Shown piece after piece: positions 32,457 to 40,388 of a DNA stretch of 64,000 bases; the stretch's first letter is position 1, and every line of letters begins with the position of its first letter. The notes beneath the pieces are model-generated. The model made no database searches, had not been told where the DNA came from, and was given only the letters and a program-made list of their open reading frames with translations. A program made the translations under genes and the position numbers. The stretch is from Cohnella fermenti (lineage in GTDB: Bacteria > Bacillota > Bacilli > Paenibacillales > Paenibacillaceae), in the NCBI RefSeq assembly GCF_004801405.1, contig NZ_SSOB01000040.1, positions 17,291 through 81,290 of the forward strand. Direction: 5' to 3'.

Positions 32457-33488
32457 GTGTTCGACTTCGACAAGCTTGCGGCCGACTGGGTTCGGGACGG
32501 ATTTCTGCCCGGCGGCGTGCTGAATATTGCGGCTCCCGGCGGATTCCGGTTCTCCAAGTCGTACGGGGCTTACTCAAACAACGAATCCGTTCAGCCGATC
32601 GAGCAAGCGACTCTGTTCGATCTGGCATCGCTGACCAAGGTCGTTGCGACCCTTCCCGTCGTGCTGTCTCTTGCGCAGGAAGGATCGCTCGGTCTGGACG
32701 ATCCGGTCGGCAGCCACGTTGAGGAGTTCCGGCACCCCGAGGTGACGATTCGCCACCTGCTTCAGCATACGTCCGGCTTGCCGGCCGACCTGGCTCCCGT
32801 TCCGAGGGATGCCTCGGGCACGGATGTTCTCCGATCCGTATGGGAGGCCCCACTGACAAGCGAGCCGGGCAGCCGGGCGACATACAGCGATCTCGGCATG
32901 ATCGCGCTCGGCATACTGGCTGAGCGAGCCGGCGGGGAGCCGCTTGATCGGGCTGCCCGCCGGCGGATATTCGCTCCGCTCGGGATGAACAATACAGGCT
33001 TCGCCACGCAGCTCGAGGGGCTTCCCGCCCGGGCGGCCGCGACGGAGAAGCTTGGCTCCTCCTTCCTGGTCGGCCAGGTTCACGACGAGAAGAGCTTCGC
33101 GCTCGGGGGCGTCTCGGGCAGCGCCGGCCTCTTCTCCACCGCCGCCGACTTATCGACTTATTTGCAATACTGGCTTCACCCATCCCCCAAGGGACCTCTG
33201 TCCCCCGAATGGGTCGCGGAATGCTTCCGCGACCCGTTCGGGGGAAGAGGACTCGGCTGGGAGCTGCTGCATGACGCGGATCTCGTTCCGCCAAGCTGCG
33301 GAACGAACTGGTCCGCCGGAAGCTTCGGCCATACCGGATTTACGGGAACGAGCCTGTGGGTCGATCCCAAGGCGCAACTAAGCGTCGTCTGGCTGACCAA
33401 TGCCGTCCATTACGGCCGACAGACGCCCATTCGCGCGCTTCGCCGCAAGCTGCACGATCAGATCCGGGCCGACCTGCTCGGGGATTGA
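32457..33488 (+). CDS. Beta-lactamase-fold serine hydrolase (AmiE-like candidate)
   Basis: 343-residue class C beta-lactamase/PBP4*-family protein. The catalytic SxxK is SLTK (Ser58-Lys61), the YxN-type motif is YSD (about 142-144), and the KTG-like motif is HTGFTG (about 297-302). In B. subtilis the MurNAc cluster encodes AmiE, an N-acetylmuramyl-L-alanine amidase of this fold, so an amidase trimming peptides from MurNAc is a reasonable inference. Unlike secreted AmiE, no signal peptide is visible (MFDFDKLAADWVRDGF). The GTG at 32457 follows GGAGGTG. Alternatives are an esterase or D-aminopeptidase. Confidence 0.85.
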   Translation: MFDFDKLAADWVRDGFLPGGVLNIAAPGGFRFSKSYGAYSNNESVQPIEQATLFDLASLTKVVATLPVVLSLAQEGSLGLDDPVGSHVEEFRHPEVTIRHLLQHTSGLPADLAPVPRDASGTDVLRSVWEAPLTSEPGSRATYSDLGMIALGILAERAGGEPLDRAARRRIFAPLGMNNTGFATQLEGLPARAAATEKLGSSFLVGQVHDEKSFALGGVSGSAGLFSTAADLSTYLQYWLHPSPKGPLSPEWVAECFRDPFGGRGLGWELLHDADLVPPSCGTNWSAGSFGHTGFTGTSLWVDPKAQLSVVWLTNAVHYGRQTPIRALRRKLHDQIRADLLGD

Positions 33489-33510
33489 CTACTACAAGGA
33501 GGCGAAGCCG

Positions 33511-34419
33511 GTGAGAGGCCTGTCTTCAAAGCACATGATTCATCTGTTCCTGCTTCCGGCGCTCGTGTTCTATGTCGGATTCATGATCTACCCGATCGGC
33601 TCGGCACTTCTGAACAGCTTCTACTCGTGGAAGGGGCTGCTCCGGGGAGACTTTATTGGAATCGACAACTTCGTCCGTTTGTTCACGGAATCTCCGTACA
33701 AGGAGACGTTCAACAGAGCATTGTGGCACAACGTGCTGATCTTCCTCGTTCTGATCCCGGTCAAGCTCGTCGTCGCCTACGCGCTCGCCCTGCTGATCAA
33801 CAGCAAGCTCAAGGGCAAGGAGTTCTTCAAGACCGTCTTCTTCCTTCCAAAGCTTCTCTCGGTTATCGTCATCGGGTATCTGTTCAGCCTTATCCTGAAT
33901 CCGACCTATGGGGCTCTCAACACGGCGCTTAAAGCCGTCGGCTTGTCGAGCCTGGCCCGCCCGTGGCTTGGCGATCCCGACACGGCGCTGCTGTCCGTCA
34001 TCCTGATAGACGGCTGGGCGGAATTCGGCTTCGCGGTGCTCATCTTCCTCGTGGGCCTGCAATCCATCTCCGGCGAAATCTATGACGCGGCCAAGATCGA
34101 TCGGGCCGAAGGTCTTACCTTATTGTTCCGAATCACAGTGCCGCTCTCGCTGCCGTCGATCATGATCATGACGATCCTGACCTTCATCTCGGCGTTCGAA
34201 TCGTTCGAGCTGATCTACGCGATGCAAGGCACTTCCGGAGGCCCGTATTACTCGACCGACGTGCTCGCCCTGTTCTTCTACCGTCTCATGTTCGGCACTG
34301 CCGGAGGAGGCGATTCGATCGGACTCGGTTCCGCGCTTGCCGTCGTGCTGCTTCTGCTGATCTCCGGGGCGACCGCCATCTCCATGTTTCTTTTCCGACG
34401 GAAAGAGGTGGACTACTAA
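33511..34419 (+). CDS. Sugar ABC transporter permease (MalF/UgpA type)
   Basis: 302-residue inner-membrane permease with six predicted helices. The family start is HLFLLPALVFYVGFMIYPIGSALLNSFYSW. The cytoplasmic EAA loop that contacts the ATPase is EIYDAAKIDRAEGLTLLFRITVPL (about residues 190-213). The GTG at 33511 is chosen for AAGGAGG 8 nt upstream; upstream in-frame sequence lies inside the preceding gene. It pairs with the next permease, separated by 2 bp. Confidence 0.94.
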   Translation: MRGLSSKHMIHLFLLPALVFYVGFMIYPIGSALLNSFYSWKGLLRGDFIGIDNFVRLFTESPYKETFNRALWHNVLIFLVLIPVKLVVAYALALLINSKLKGKEFFKTVFFLPKLLSVIVIGYLFSLILNPTYGALNTALKAVGLSSLARPWLGDPDTALLSVILIDGWAEFGFAVLIFLVGLQSISGEIYDAAKIDRAEGLTLLFRITVPLSLPSIMIMTILTFISAFESFELIYAMQGTSGGPYYSTDVLALFFYRLMFGTAGGGDSIGLGSALAVVLLLLISGATAISMFLFRRKEVDY

Positions 34420-34421
34420 CC

Positions 34422-35240
34422 ATGAAGCTGAAGCAACTGGCCAAATACGTCGTTCTCGGACTGTTCACGTTCCTGTCGCTGTATCCGATCTTCCTCATGT
34501 TCATGTCGTCATTCAAGACGAGGAAGGAGATTACGTCCTCTCCGCTCGCCTTGCCGAAGAGCTTCAAGTTCGACAACTTCGTCGACGTATGGCATAAAGT
34601 GAACTTCTCGGAATATCTCTTGAACAGCATCATCGTCAGCGTCGCTTCGGTGCTCGTCATTCTGCTGATTTCTTCAATGGCGGCCTTCTACCTGGCGCGC
34701 TTCAAGTTCCGCTGGAACGGCGCGGTTCTGTTCTTCTTCATGCTCGGCCTGATGCTGCCGATGAAGCTGGCCATCTCTCCGCTCTACATGCAGATGATGA
34801 AGCTCCATATGCTCGATTCGCTGCAGGGGCTGATCGTGGTGTACGTAGCCGGCCATATCTCGTTCGCGGTATTCCTGTTCTACGGCTTCTTCAGCACGCT
34901 GCCGAAGGATCTCGATCAGAGCGCGCGCATCGACGGCTGCAACAACTTCCAGGTGTACTATAAGATCGTCGTGCCGCTGATGAGGCCGGCCATGGCGACG
35001 GTCGCCATCACCGATCTGATCAAGGTGTGGAACGACTTCTTCTATCCGCTCATCTTTATCAAGACGACGGAGAAGGGGACGATTCCGCTTGGCATGCTCA
35101 GCCTGTTCGGAGAATTCGACACACAATGGAACCTTCTGTTCAGCGGGCTGACGCTCTCCTCCTTGCCGATGATTATCGCGTTCCTGTTCGCGTCCCGGCA
35201 ATTCATCGAAGGCTTGACCGCAGGGGCGGTGAAGTCATGA
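34422..35240 (+). CDS. Sugar ABC transporter permease (MalG/UgpE type)
   Basis: 272-residue second permease subunit with six helices. MalG-type features include the SLYPIFLMFMSSFKTRKEI start and the EAA loop LPKDLDQSARIDGCNNFQVYYKIVVPLMRPA (about residues 165-195). Its TGA stop overlaps the ATG of the HAD gene (ATGA), so the operon is tightly coupled. No ATP-binding subunit gene is present in the cluster. Confidence 0.94.
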   Translation: MKLKQLAKYVVLGLFTFLSLYPIFLMFMSSFKTRKEITSSPLALPKSFKFDNFVDVWHKVNFSEYLLNSIIVSVASVLVILLISSMAAFYLARFKFRWNGAVLFFFMLGLMLPMKLAISPLYMQMMKLHMLDSLQGLIVVYVAGHISFAVFLFYGFFSTLPKDLDQSARIDGCNNFQVYYKIVVPLMRPAMATVAITDLIKVWNDFFYPLIFIKTTEKGTIPLGMLSLFGEFDTQWNLLFSGLTLSSLPMIIAFLFASRQFIEGLTAGAVKS

Positions 35241-36016
35241 GGCGCTGGATTACGTTCGACCTGGACGGCACGTTGATGCAGAATCCGTTCGCGGGAGCCA
35301 TATTCCCCGAAGTGGAGGAGTTGGTCTCGATGGAGACCGGCTCTGCTTGCGGAATGAAGGAGAAGCTGATGGCCGAGCACGAGCGCCTGATGGCCGACGG
35401 GCGAATCGTGGACGCCTACGACTGGGACGCGATCGTCGCGGGGCTGCTGGGGGAACTGGGCGTGAAGCGCGCGGTCGATATTGTGGAGATGGTTGTGCGG
35501 CACAGCATTGCTCCGAAAATTTTTTTACTGGACGATACCATCCTGCCTGCGCTTGAGCGGCTTAAGAGAGAGGGCTATTCGCTTGCCGCGGTCACCAACG
35601 GCTATTACAAGTATCAGTATCCCGTCATGGAAGCGCTCGGCTTGGCCGCAAGACTCGACGAGATCGTAACGCCGGACCGCTCGGGGTATGCCAAGCCGGA
35701 CGCGAGAATGGCCGATGCGCTGCCAAGCGGCGACAAGATCGTGTTGCATGTCGGGGACAGGCTGGACCACGATGTCGCCTTCGCCCGGAGCCTCGGCGTT
35801 CCTTCGGCGCTCATTCACCGTCGGCTGCCGGAGGAACTGATCCCGCTCTCTCCGAAGGAGCGGGCGAACAGCACGGCGCTTCTTCCCGTTCTGCACAGCT
35901 TGGCGGAGAAGGAGAGCGGCGCTCCCGTTCAAGATATCGCGCCATTCGTTCCGACGTACGCGATTCGAGACTTAAGCGAACTCGCCGAATGCCTGGCGGA
36001 CAGCGAAGGGAGCTGA
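35237..36016 (+). CDS. HAD-superfamily hydrolase
   Basis: 259-residue HAD subfamily IA phosphatase. Motif I is DLDGTLMQNP (Asp8 and Asp10), with a helical cap at about 15-90. Motif II is AVTNGYY, the motif III Lys is in YAKPDARMA, and motif IV is HVGDRLDHDVAFARSLG. A long C-terminal tail after residue 215 is atypical. The substrate is unknown. In Pseudomonas the HAD enzyme MupP removes phosphate from MurNAc-6-P, but a similar role beside MurQ would be counterproductive unless it has another sugar phosphate as substrate. It overlaps the permease stop by 4 bp. Confidence 0.85.
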   Translation: MRRWITFDLDGTLMQNPFAGAIFPEVEELVSMETGSACGMKEKLMAEHERLMADGRIVDAYDWDAIVAGLLGELGVKRAVDIVEMVVRHSIAPKIFLLDDTILPALERLKREGYSLAAVTNGYYKYQYPVMEALGLAARLDEIVTPDRSGYAKPDARMADALPSGDKIVLHVGDRLDHDVAFARSLGVPSALIHRRLPEELIPLSPKERANSTALLPVLHSLAEKESGAPVQDIAPFVPTYAIRDLSELAECLADSEGS

Positions 36017-36020
36017 CGCG

Positions 36021-37040
36021 ATGGCGAGCAAGGGAAGCGGGCTGTTCCTGGGCGTCGACGGGGGCGGCACGAAGACAACGCTGCTCGTCGGCGACGGCGA
36101 GGGGAGGATTGTGTCCATTGTCGGCGGATCGAGCTCCAATCTGAAGTCGCGGCCGTGGGATGAGGTCAGAGCCGAGCTGTCGCGGCTTGTTCGCGAAGGG
36201 CTGGAGCGTGCGGGGCGGCCGATTGCGGACATCGCAGGAATCGCGCTCGGCCTTGCGGGCGGGGATCGCCCGGAGGATAAGAAGCGGGTCGCGGAGCATC
36301 TGGCCGCCGAGCTTGCTCCCGGCGTTCGCATCGATGTGTTCAACGATGCCGCAACGGCGTTGATGGCCGGAACCCAAGGCGCGAAGGGCATGGTGCTCAT
36401 CTCCGGCACGGGGTCGATCTGCTGCGGCTTCGACCCCGAATCCGGACGATATGTCCGCTCCGGCGGATGGGGGTATCTGCTCGGCGACGAGGGAAGCGGC
36501 TTCGACCTGGGAAGGCAGGCGCTGACAGCCGTGCTGAAGGCGCACGACGGCCGGGAAGAAGCGACGGCGCTGACCGGTCTCATCCTGGAACGGTTCGGCG
36601 CAGCCCATCCGGAAGGACTGATCACGTCCGTATACGAAGCGGATAACCCGCGCACGACAATCGCCGCGATCGCGCCTCTTGTTCTTGCGGCCGCCCGCGC
36701 CGGAGATTTGACGGCGTCGAGAATCGCGGACGGGGCTGCCGCGGCGCTGGCGGCTCTCGTCGTTCCGGTTGCGGCCAGTCTGCGGGCCGGAGAGGAGACG
36801 CTCCCGCTTATCGTCACCGGAGGCGTCTTCCGGGACGAGGGGCTCCGCAGCCGGTTCGGGAACCGGCCGGAGCTTCGCGGAATTGGACTGGAGCTGCTAT
36901 CCTTGAAGGTTCTTCCCGTGGCGGGAAGCTATTATATGGCGCTTATGCGGGCGGGAATCGCCTTATCGCCGGACATTATCAATAGAGTAAGTCAACATTG
37001 CGCAACAGAAGGGGAATTCAGTGATGAAACCATCCGTTAA
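36021..37040 (+). CDS. BadF/BadG-family amino-sugar kinase (MurK/NagK-like)
   Basis: 339-residue ASKHA ATPase: the PHOSPHATE-1 loop GVDGGGTKTTLLVGD is near the N-terminus, NDAATALMAGT holds the catalytic acidic residue, and the adenosine region includes VLISGTGSICCGF and GWGYLLGDEGSGFDLGRQAL. This group includes GlcNAc kinases and MurK of Clostridium acetobutylicum, which phosphorylates MurNAc and GlcNAc at O6. Directly before murQ and 4 bp after the HAD gene, it is the inferred enzyme producing MurNAc-6-P in the absence of a PTS transporter. Its 3' end overlaps murQ by 17-20 bp. Confidence 0.88.
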   Translation: MASKGSGLFLGVDGGGTKTTLLVGDGEGRIVSIVGGSSSNLKSRPWDEVRAELSRLVREGLERAGRPIADIAGIALGLAGGDRPEDKKRVAEHLAAELAPGVRIDVFNDAATALMAGTQGAKGMVLISGTGSICCGFDPESGRYVRSGGWGYLLGDEGSGFDLGRQALTAVLKAHDGREEATALTGLILERFGAAHPEGLITSVYEADNPRTTIAAIAPLVLAAARAGDLTASRIADGAAAALAALVVPVAASLRAGEETLPLIVTGGVFRDEGLRSRFGNRPELRGIGLELLSLKVLPVAGSYYMALMRAGIALSPDIINRVSQHCATEGEFSDETIR

Positions 37041-37932
37041 CGATATACCGGTAACCGAACAGATCAATGAACGTTCGCGCCAACTGGACCGGCTGTCTGT
37101 CGCGGAGATTGTACAACTGATGAACGAGGAAGATCGAACCGTGGCGGATTCCGTTCAGCGGGCGCTGCCCGAGATTGCTTCGGCAATCGAAGCCGTCGTG
37201 GAGGCCGTTGAGAACGGAGGAAGGCTGTTCTATATCGGAGCGGGAACGAGCGGCCGTCTCGGCATTCTCGACGCTTCCGAATGCCCTCCGACGTTCGGCG
37301 TCGATCCGGAGCTGGTCGTCGGCATTATCGCCGGAGGCGAGCGGGCCATCACGCGTTCGATCGAGAACGCGGAGGATGATCCGGAGGCGGGCCGGAAGGA
37401 GATCGCGGCCGTGCTGACGGACAAGGATGTGCTCGTCGGAATCGCCGCCAGCGGCAGTACGCCGTATGTGATCGGAGCGCTGCGGGAGGCGAATCGGATC
37501 GGGGCCGCAACCGTCAGCCTGAGCTGCAACAGCGACGCTCCGATGAGCAAGGAGGCCCGCTTCCCGATCGAGATTCCCGTCGGGCCGGAGATCGTGACCG
37601 GCTCTACCCGGCTGAAGGCGGGCACCGCCACCAAGATGGCGCTGAACATGATGACGACAACGCTGATGATCCGCTTGGGCAAAGTATACGGCAATCTTAT
37701 GGTTAACGTTCAGGCGACCAATGCCAAGCTGCGGGAACGCGTTGTTCGCATCGTTCAGAGGGGAACCGGCTGCGACGAAGCGACGGCGAGAGAGTATGCC
37801 GAGGCGGCGGAAGGCGATGCGAGGGTCGCGATCCTGATGCTGAAGTTCGGGGTCGGCGCAGGCGAAGCGAAGCAAGCGCTGCTGGAGACGAACGGTCACT
37901 TCGGCAAGGCGTTCGCCAGACTCGAGCGATAG
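37024..37932 (+). CDS. murQ: N-acetylmuramic acid 6-phosphate etherase MurQ
   Basis: 302-residue SIS-domain etherase; cleaves the lactyl ether of MurNAc-6-P to GlcNAc-6-P and D-lactate. Motifs: TEQINERSRQLD near the start, FYIGAGTSGRLGILDASECPPTFG (phosphosugar site and catalytic Glu, about 75-98), GIAASGSTPYVIGAL, and GSTRLKAGTATKMALNMMTT. The ATG at 37024 is chosen because AAGGGGA precedes it; GTG at 37021 is equally in frame. It ends the putative MurNAc operon. Confidence 0.96.
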   Translation: MKPSVNDIPVTEQINERSRQLDRLSVAEIVQLMNEEDRTVADSVQRALPEIASAIEAVVEAVENGGRLFYIGAGTSGRLGILDASECPPTFGVDPELVVGIIAGGERAITRSIENAEDDPEAGRKEIAAVLTDKDVLVGIAASGSTPYVIGALREANRIGAATVSLSCNSDAPMSKEARFPIEIPVGPEIVTGSTRLKAGTATKMALNMMTTTLMIRLGKVYGNLMVNVQATNAKLRERVVRIVQRGTGCDEATAREYAEAAEGDARVAILMLKFGVGAGEAKQALLETNGHFGKAFARLER

Positions 37933-37949
37933 CGGAAGGGGGGACGCTC

Positions 37950-38702
37950 ATGCTGGCGCAGGGCAGCAGCATATGGGAGCTCTCGCTTGATCATCTGGCC
38001 ATTCGCATGGTTCTGGCCGCGGTGCTCGGGGGCCTCATCGGCATCGAGCGCGAATGGCACAATCACGCGGCCGGCTTCCGCACTCACATTCTGGTCTGTC
38101 TCGGCTCGGCGACGATCATGCTCATGTCGCTGTACGGCTTCTCGGCCTTCGTCGGGGAGCCGAACGTGCAGGTGGACCCCGCCCGCCTTGCCGCTCAGGT
38201 CATCAGCGGCATCGGATTCCTCGGAGCGGGAGCGATTCTGCGCAACGGCGACATGATCAAGGGGCTCACGACGGCCGCTTCGATCTGGACGGTCGCGGCC
38301 ATCGGCTTGTGCGTCGGCGCCGGGTACTACAGCGCCGCGCTGCTCTGCACGTTCCTCGTGCTGGTCAGCCTCTACATGCTGAACAAGTGGGAGAAGCGGC
38401 TGCTCCGCAACCGCCGGATCTGCAGCCTCGAGATCAGAATCGCGAACGGGACCGCTTCGGTCGGATCGATCACGGCCGCCTTGTCGGAGCGCAGCCTTCC
38501 GATCTCGCGATTGAAGCTCGAATCGTCGCGCAAGGCGGGCGGTCCGGATGAAGCGGCGCGGGAGTACAAGCTGGAGATCAAGCTGAAGGGCGTCCGTCAG
38601 GAAGCGCTTCTTGAAGCGGTCGAGTCGATCGGCCGGATGGAGGACGTGACGAAGATCGAGGCGCTCGGTCTGGGCGCGGTGATGGCCGCCGCGGCCAAAT
38701 AA
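37950..38702 (+). CDS. MgtC/SapB family membrane protein
   Basis: 250-residue protein. Four to five transmembrane helices occupy residues ~15-155, with the family signature RMVLAAVLGGLIGIEREWHNHAAGFRTHILVCLGSA and VISGIGFLGAGAI. A C-terminal ACT-like cytosolic domain follows (about 165-245). MgtC proteins are linked to Mg2+ homeostasis and F1Fo-ATPase control in other bacteria. It follows murQ by 17 bp after AAGGGGGG, so it may be read on the same transcript, but a functional link is not evident. Confidence 0.9.
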   Translation: MLAQGSSIWELSLDHLAIRMVLAAVLGGLIGIEREWHNHAAGFRTHILVCLGSATIMLMSLYGFSAFVGEPNVQVDPARLAAQVISGIGFLGAGAILRNGDMIKGLTTAASIWTVAAIGLCVGAGYYSAALLCTFLVLVSLYMLNKWEKRLLRNRRICSLEIRIANGTASVGSITAALSERSLPISRLKLESSRKAGGPDEAAREYKLEIKLKGVRQEALLEAVESIGRMEDVTKIEALGLGAVMAAAAK

Positions 38703-38713
38703 CGCAGCAGCAG

Positions 38714-38747
38714 CGAGGAACGGGCCGAGCAGGCCGTTCCTCGTTGC
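38714..38747. terminator. Hairpin between convergent mgtC-like and sigma-factor genes
   Basis: CGAGGAACGG (38714-38723) / CCGTTCCTCG (38734-38743), extended inward by GCC/GGC. Confidence 0.7.
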
Positions 38748-38756
38748 CGTATCCGC

Positions 38757-39722
38757 CTACTCCGTCCGGGGAAGCCCGAGCAGCGCCAGCTTGTCGGGGT
38801 TGTAAATCGTGAAGAGATGGCGGAGGAGCATTCCTTCGCCCTGCTCTTCACGCTCTCTCCAATCGAACATCAGGAAGGCGGCAAGCCGGTCCCCCTGCCA
38901 GGCGGCGATTGCGGGGCCTGCCTCCTTGGCGTCGACGAACTCGAAGCGGGCTCCCGCAAGCGAGTTGGAGAACATCGCCTTGAGCAAGGCAAGCGCGCGG
39001 CCCCTGCCGTAGATCGGGTTGATCGCCGAATGAACGCGTCCGCCCCCGTCCATCAGCAGAATGGCGTCTTCCGTCAGCAAGGCCGCGAGCTCCTCGATCC
39101 TCCCCCCGGAGAAGGCGGAAGCGAAGCGGCGCACGAGCTCGAATTCCTTGAGGCGCCCCGATCGCGCGGGAGCGGCGGCGGGAAGCTCGCTGCGGCTGTC
39201 GCCCTTGCGGCCGGCGTCGAGCTTGCGCTTCGCCCGGCTGACGAGCTGGCGGCAATTCGCCTCGCTTCTGCCCATGAGCGCGGCGATCTCCGCATAGTCG
39301 CAGTCCATCGTCTCGCGCAGGACGAATGCCGCCCGCTCAAGCGGATTCAGCATCTCCAGCAGAACAAGGAGCGCATAGGAGATCTCCTCCTTGCGCTCCG
39401 CACTCTCTTCGGGAGACGGCTGCGACCGGTCCAGGATCGGAAGCGGCAACCATTCCCCCACGTAATCTTCCTTCCTCCGCCCCGCCGACTTCAGGAAGTT
39501 CAGGCATCGATTGACGACGAGCTTCGCCAGATAGGCTTGGCCGCTCTGGATCGTCTCCACCGCGTTGTCGTCCATTCTCTGCAGCGAGACGAACGCGTCC
39601 TGGATCGCGTCCTCCGCGTCGGCCGCCGAACCCAGCATCCGATAGGCGATCGAGAACAGATACGGACGGAGCGTTCGATACCAGCCTTCGATCCGTTCCT
39701 CTCGCCCAGCAACCTTTTCCAT
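38757..39722 (-). CDS. ECF41-type RNA polymerase sigma factor (SigJ-like)
   Basis: 321-residue ECF sigma factor. Region 2 (YLFSIAYRMLGSAADAEDAIQDAFVSLQ) and region 4 (LNPLERAAFVLRETMDCDYAEIAALMGRSEANCRQLVSRAKRKL) are canonical. They are followed by a ~120-residue SnoaL-like C-terminal domain (LVRRFASAFSGGRIEELAALLTEDAILL...). That fused extension defines ECF41, where it replaces an anti-sigma factor as a built-in regulator. On the minus strand ACAGGAGG precedes the ATG. It is co-directional with, and downstream of, a carboxymuconolactone decarboxylase gene, the classic ECF41 partner. Confidence 0.93.
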   Translation of the reverse strand: MEKVAGREERIEGWYRTLRPYLFSIAYRMLGSAADAEDAIQDAFVSLQRMDDNAVETIQSGQAYLAKLVVNRCLNFLKSAGRRKEDYVGEWLPLPILDRSQPSPEESAERKEEISYALLVLLEMLNPLERAAFVLRETMDCDYAEIAALMGRSEANCRQLVSRAKRKLDAGRKGDSRSELPAAAPARSGRLKEFELVRRFASAFSGGRIEELAALLTEDAILLMDGGGRVHSAINPIYGRGRALALLKAMFSNSLAGARFEFVDAKEAGPAIAAWQGDRLAAFLMFDWREREEQGEGMLLRHLFTIYNPDKLALLGLPRTE

Positions 39723-39766
39723 GACGCATCCGTCCTCCTGTGTTTATTGTCTCCCGACTACCCGAA

Positions 39767-40210
39767 TCAGAAGCACCCCGGATACATGCCCGTGGCCACG
39801 GCGATCCGGTTCCAACTGTTGATGGCAATGATCGCCATGATCAGGTCGACGAATTCCGCCTCGTCGTAGTATTCCCGCACCCGGTCGTAGACCGCTTGCG
39901 GCACGCCGGCTTCGCCGAGCCTCGTGACCGCCTCGGTCAGCTCCAGAACGGCCTTCTCGGCCTCGCTGTAGCAAGGAGCCTCCCTCCATACGGAGACGAG
40001 CGACGTTCTCTCGAGATTGCCCGATACCTTCATCATATCCTTGACGTGCATGTCGAGGCAGAAGGCGCAGCCGTTCAACTGGGACGCCCGGATTCGGATC
40101 AGCTCCGCAAGCTCGGGTTCGATGCCGCGGGATTGGGAGAAGCTCTCCAGCGCCAGCAGCGCCTTGAACGACCCCGGATTCGCTTCCCTATGATTCATTC
40201 TCACTCTCAT
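39767..40210 (-). CDS. Carboxymuconolactone decarboxylase / AhpD-like protein
   Basis: 147-residue CMD/AhpD-fold protein with the CxxC redox motif and downstream His (CAFCLDMHVKD, about residues 48-58). Members are alkylhydroperoxidase-like; no decarboxylase substrate should be assumed. CMD-type proteins are one of the three COE classes (carboxymuconolactone decarboxylase, oxidoreductase, epimerase) typically controlled by ECF41 sigma factors. An ECF41-like promoter lies upstream. The minus-strand ATG at 40210 has AGGAGG about 9 nt before it. The sigma gene follows after 44 bp. Confidence 0.93.
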   Translation of the reverse strand: MRVRMNHREANPGSFKALLALESFSQSRGIEPELAELIRIRASQLNGCAFCLDMHVKDMMKVSGNLERTSLVSVWREAPCYSEAEKAVLELTEAVTRLGEAGVPQAVYDRVREYYDEAEFVDLIMAIIAINSWNRIAVATGMYPGCF

Positions 40211-40259
40211 TGTCGTAAACCTCCTGTAGATGCTGCAAAATTTGTCTCACCTATAAGAA

Positions 40260-40286
40260 GACAACGGGGAGGCCGGATTTGTGACA
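40260..40286 (-). promoter_or_regulatory. ECF41-type promoter for the CMD-sigma operon
   Basis: On the minus strand TGTCACA (complement of 40280-40286) is followed after 16 nt by TGTC (complement of 40260-40263). The published ECF41 pattern is TGTCACA with CGTC in the -10, so only one position differs. It implies positive autoregulation. Confidence 0.65.
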
Positions 40287-40388
40287 AGGATCGGGTAGAT
40301 TGGCGCAGCGAAATCCCAACGGTTAATTCTCTCATCTCTTGGCGACACTAATTTAATAGAGATGAAGAGGAAGAGGTGTATTCTTCGG

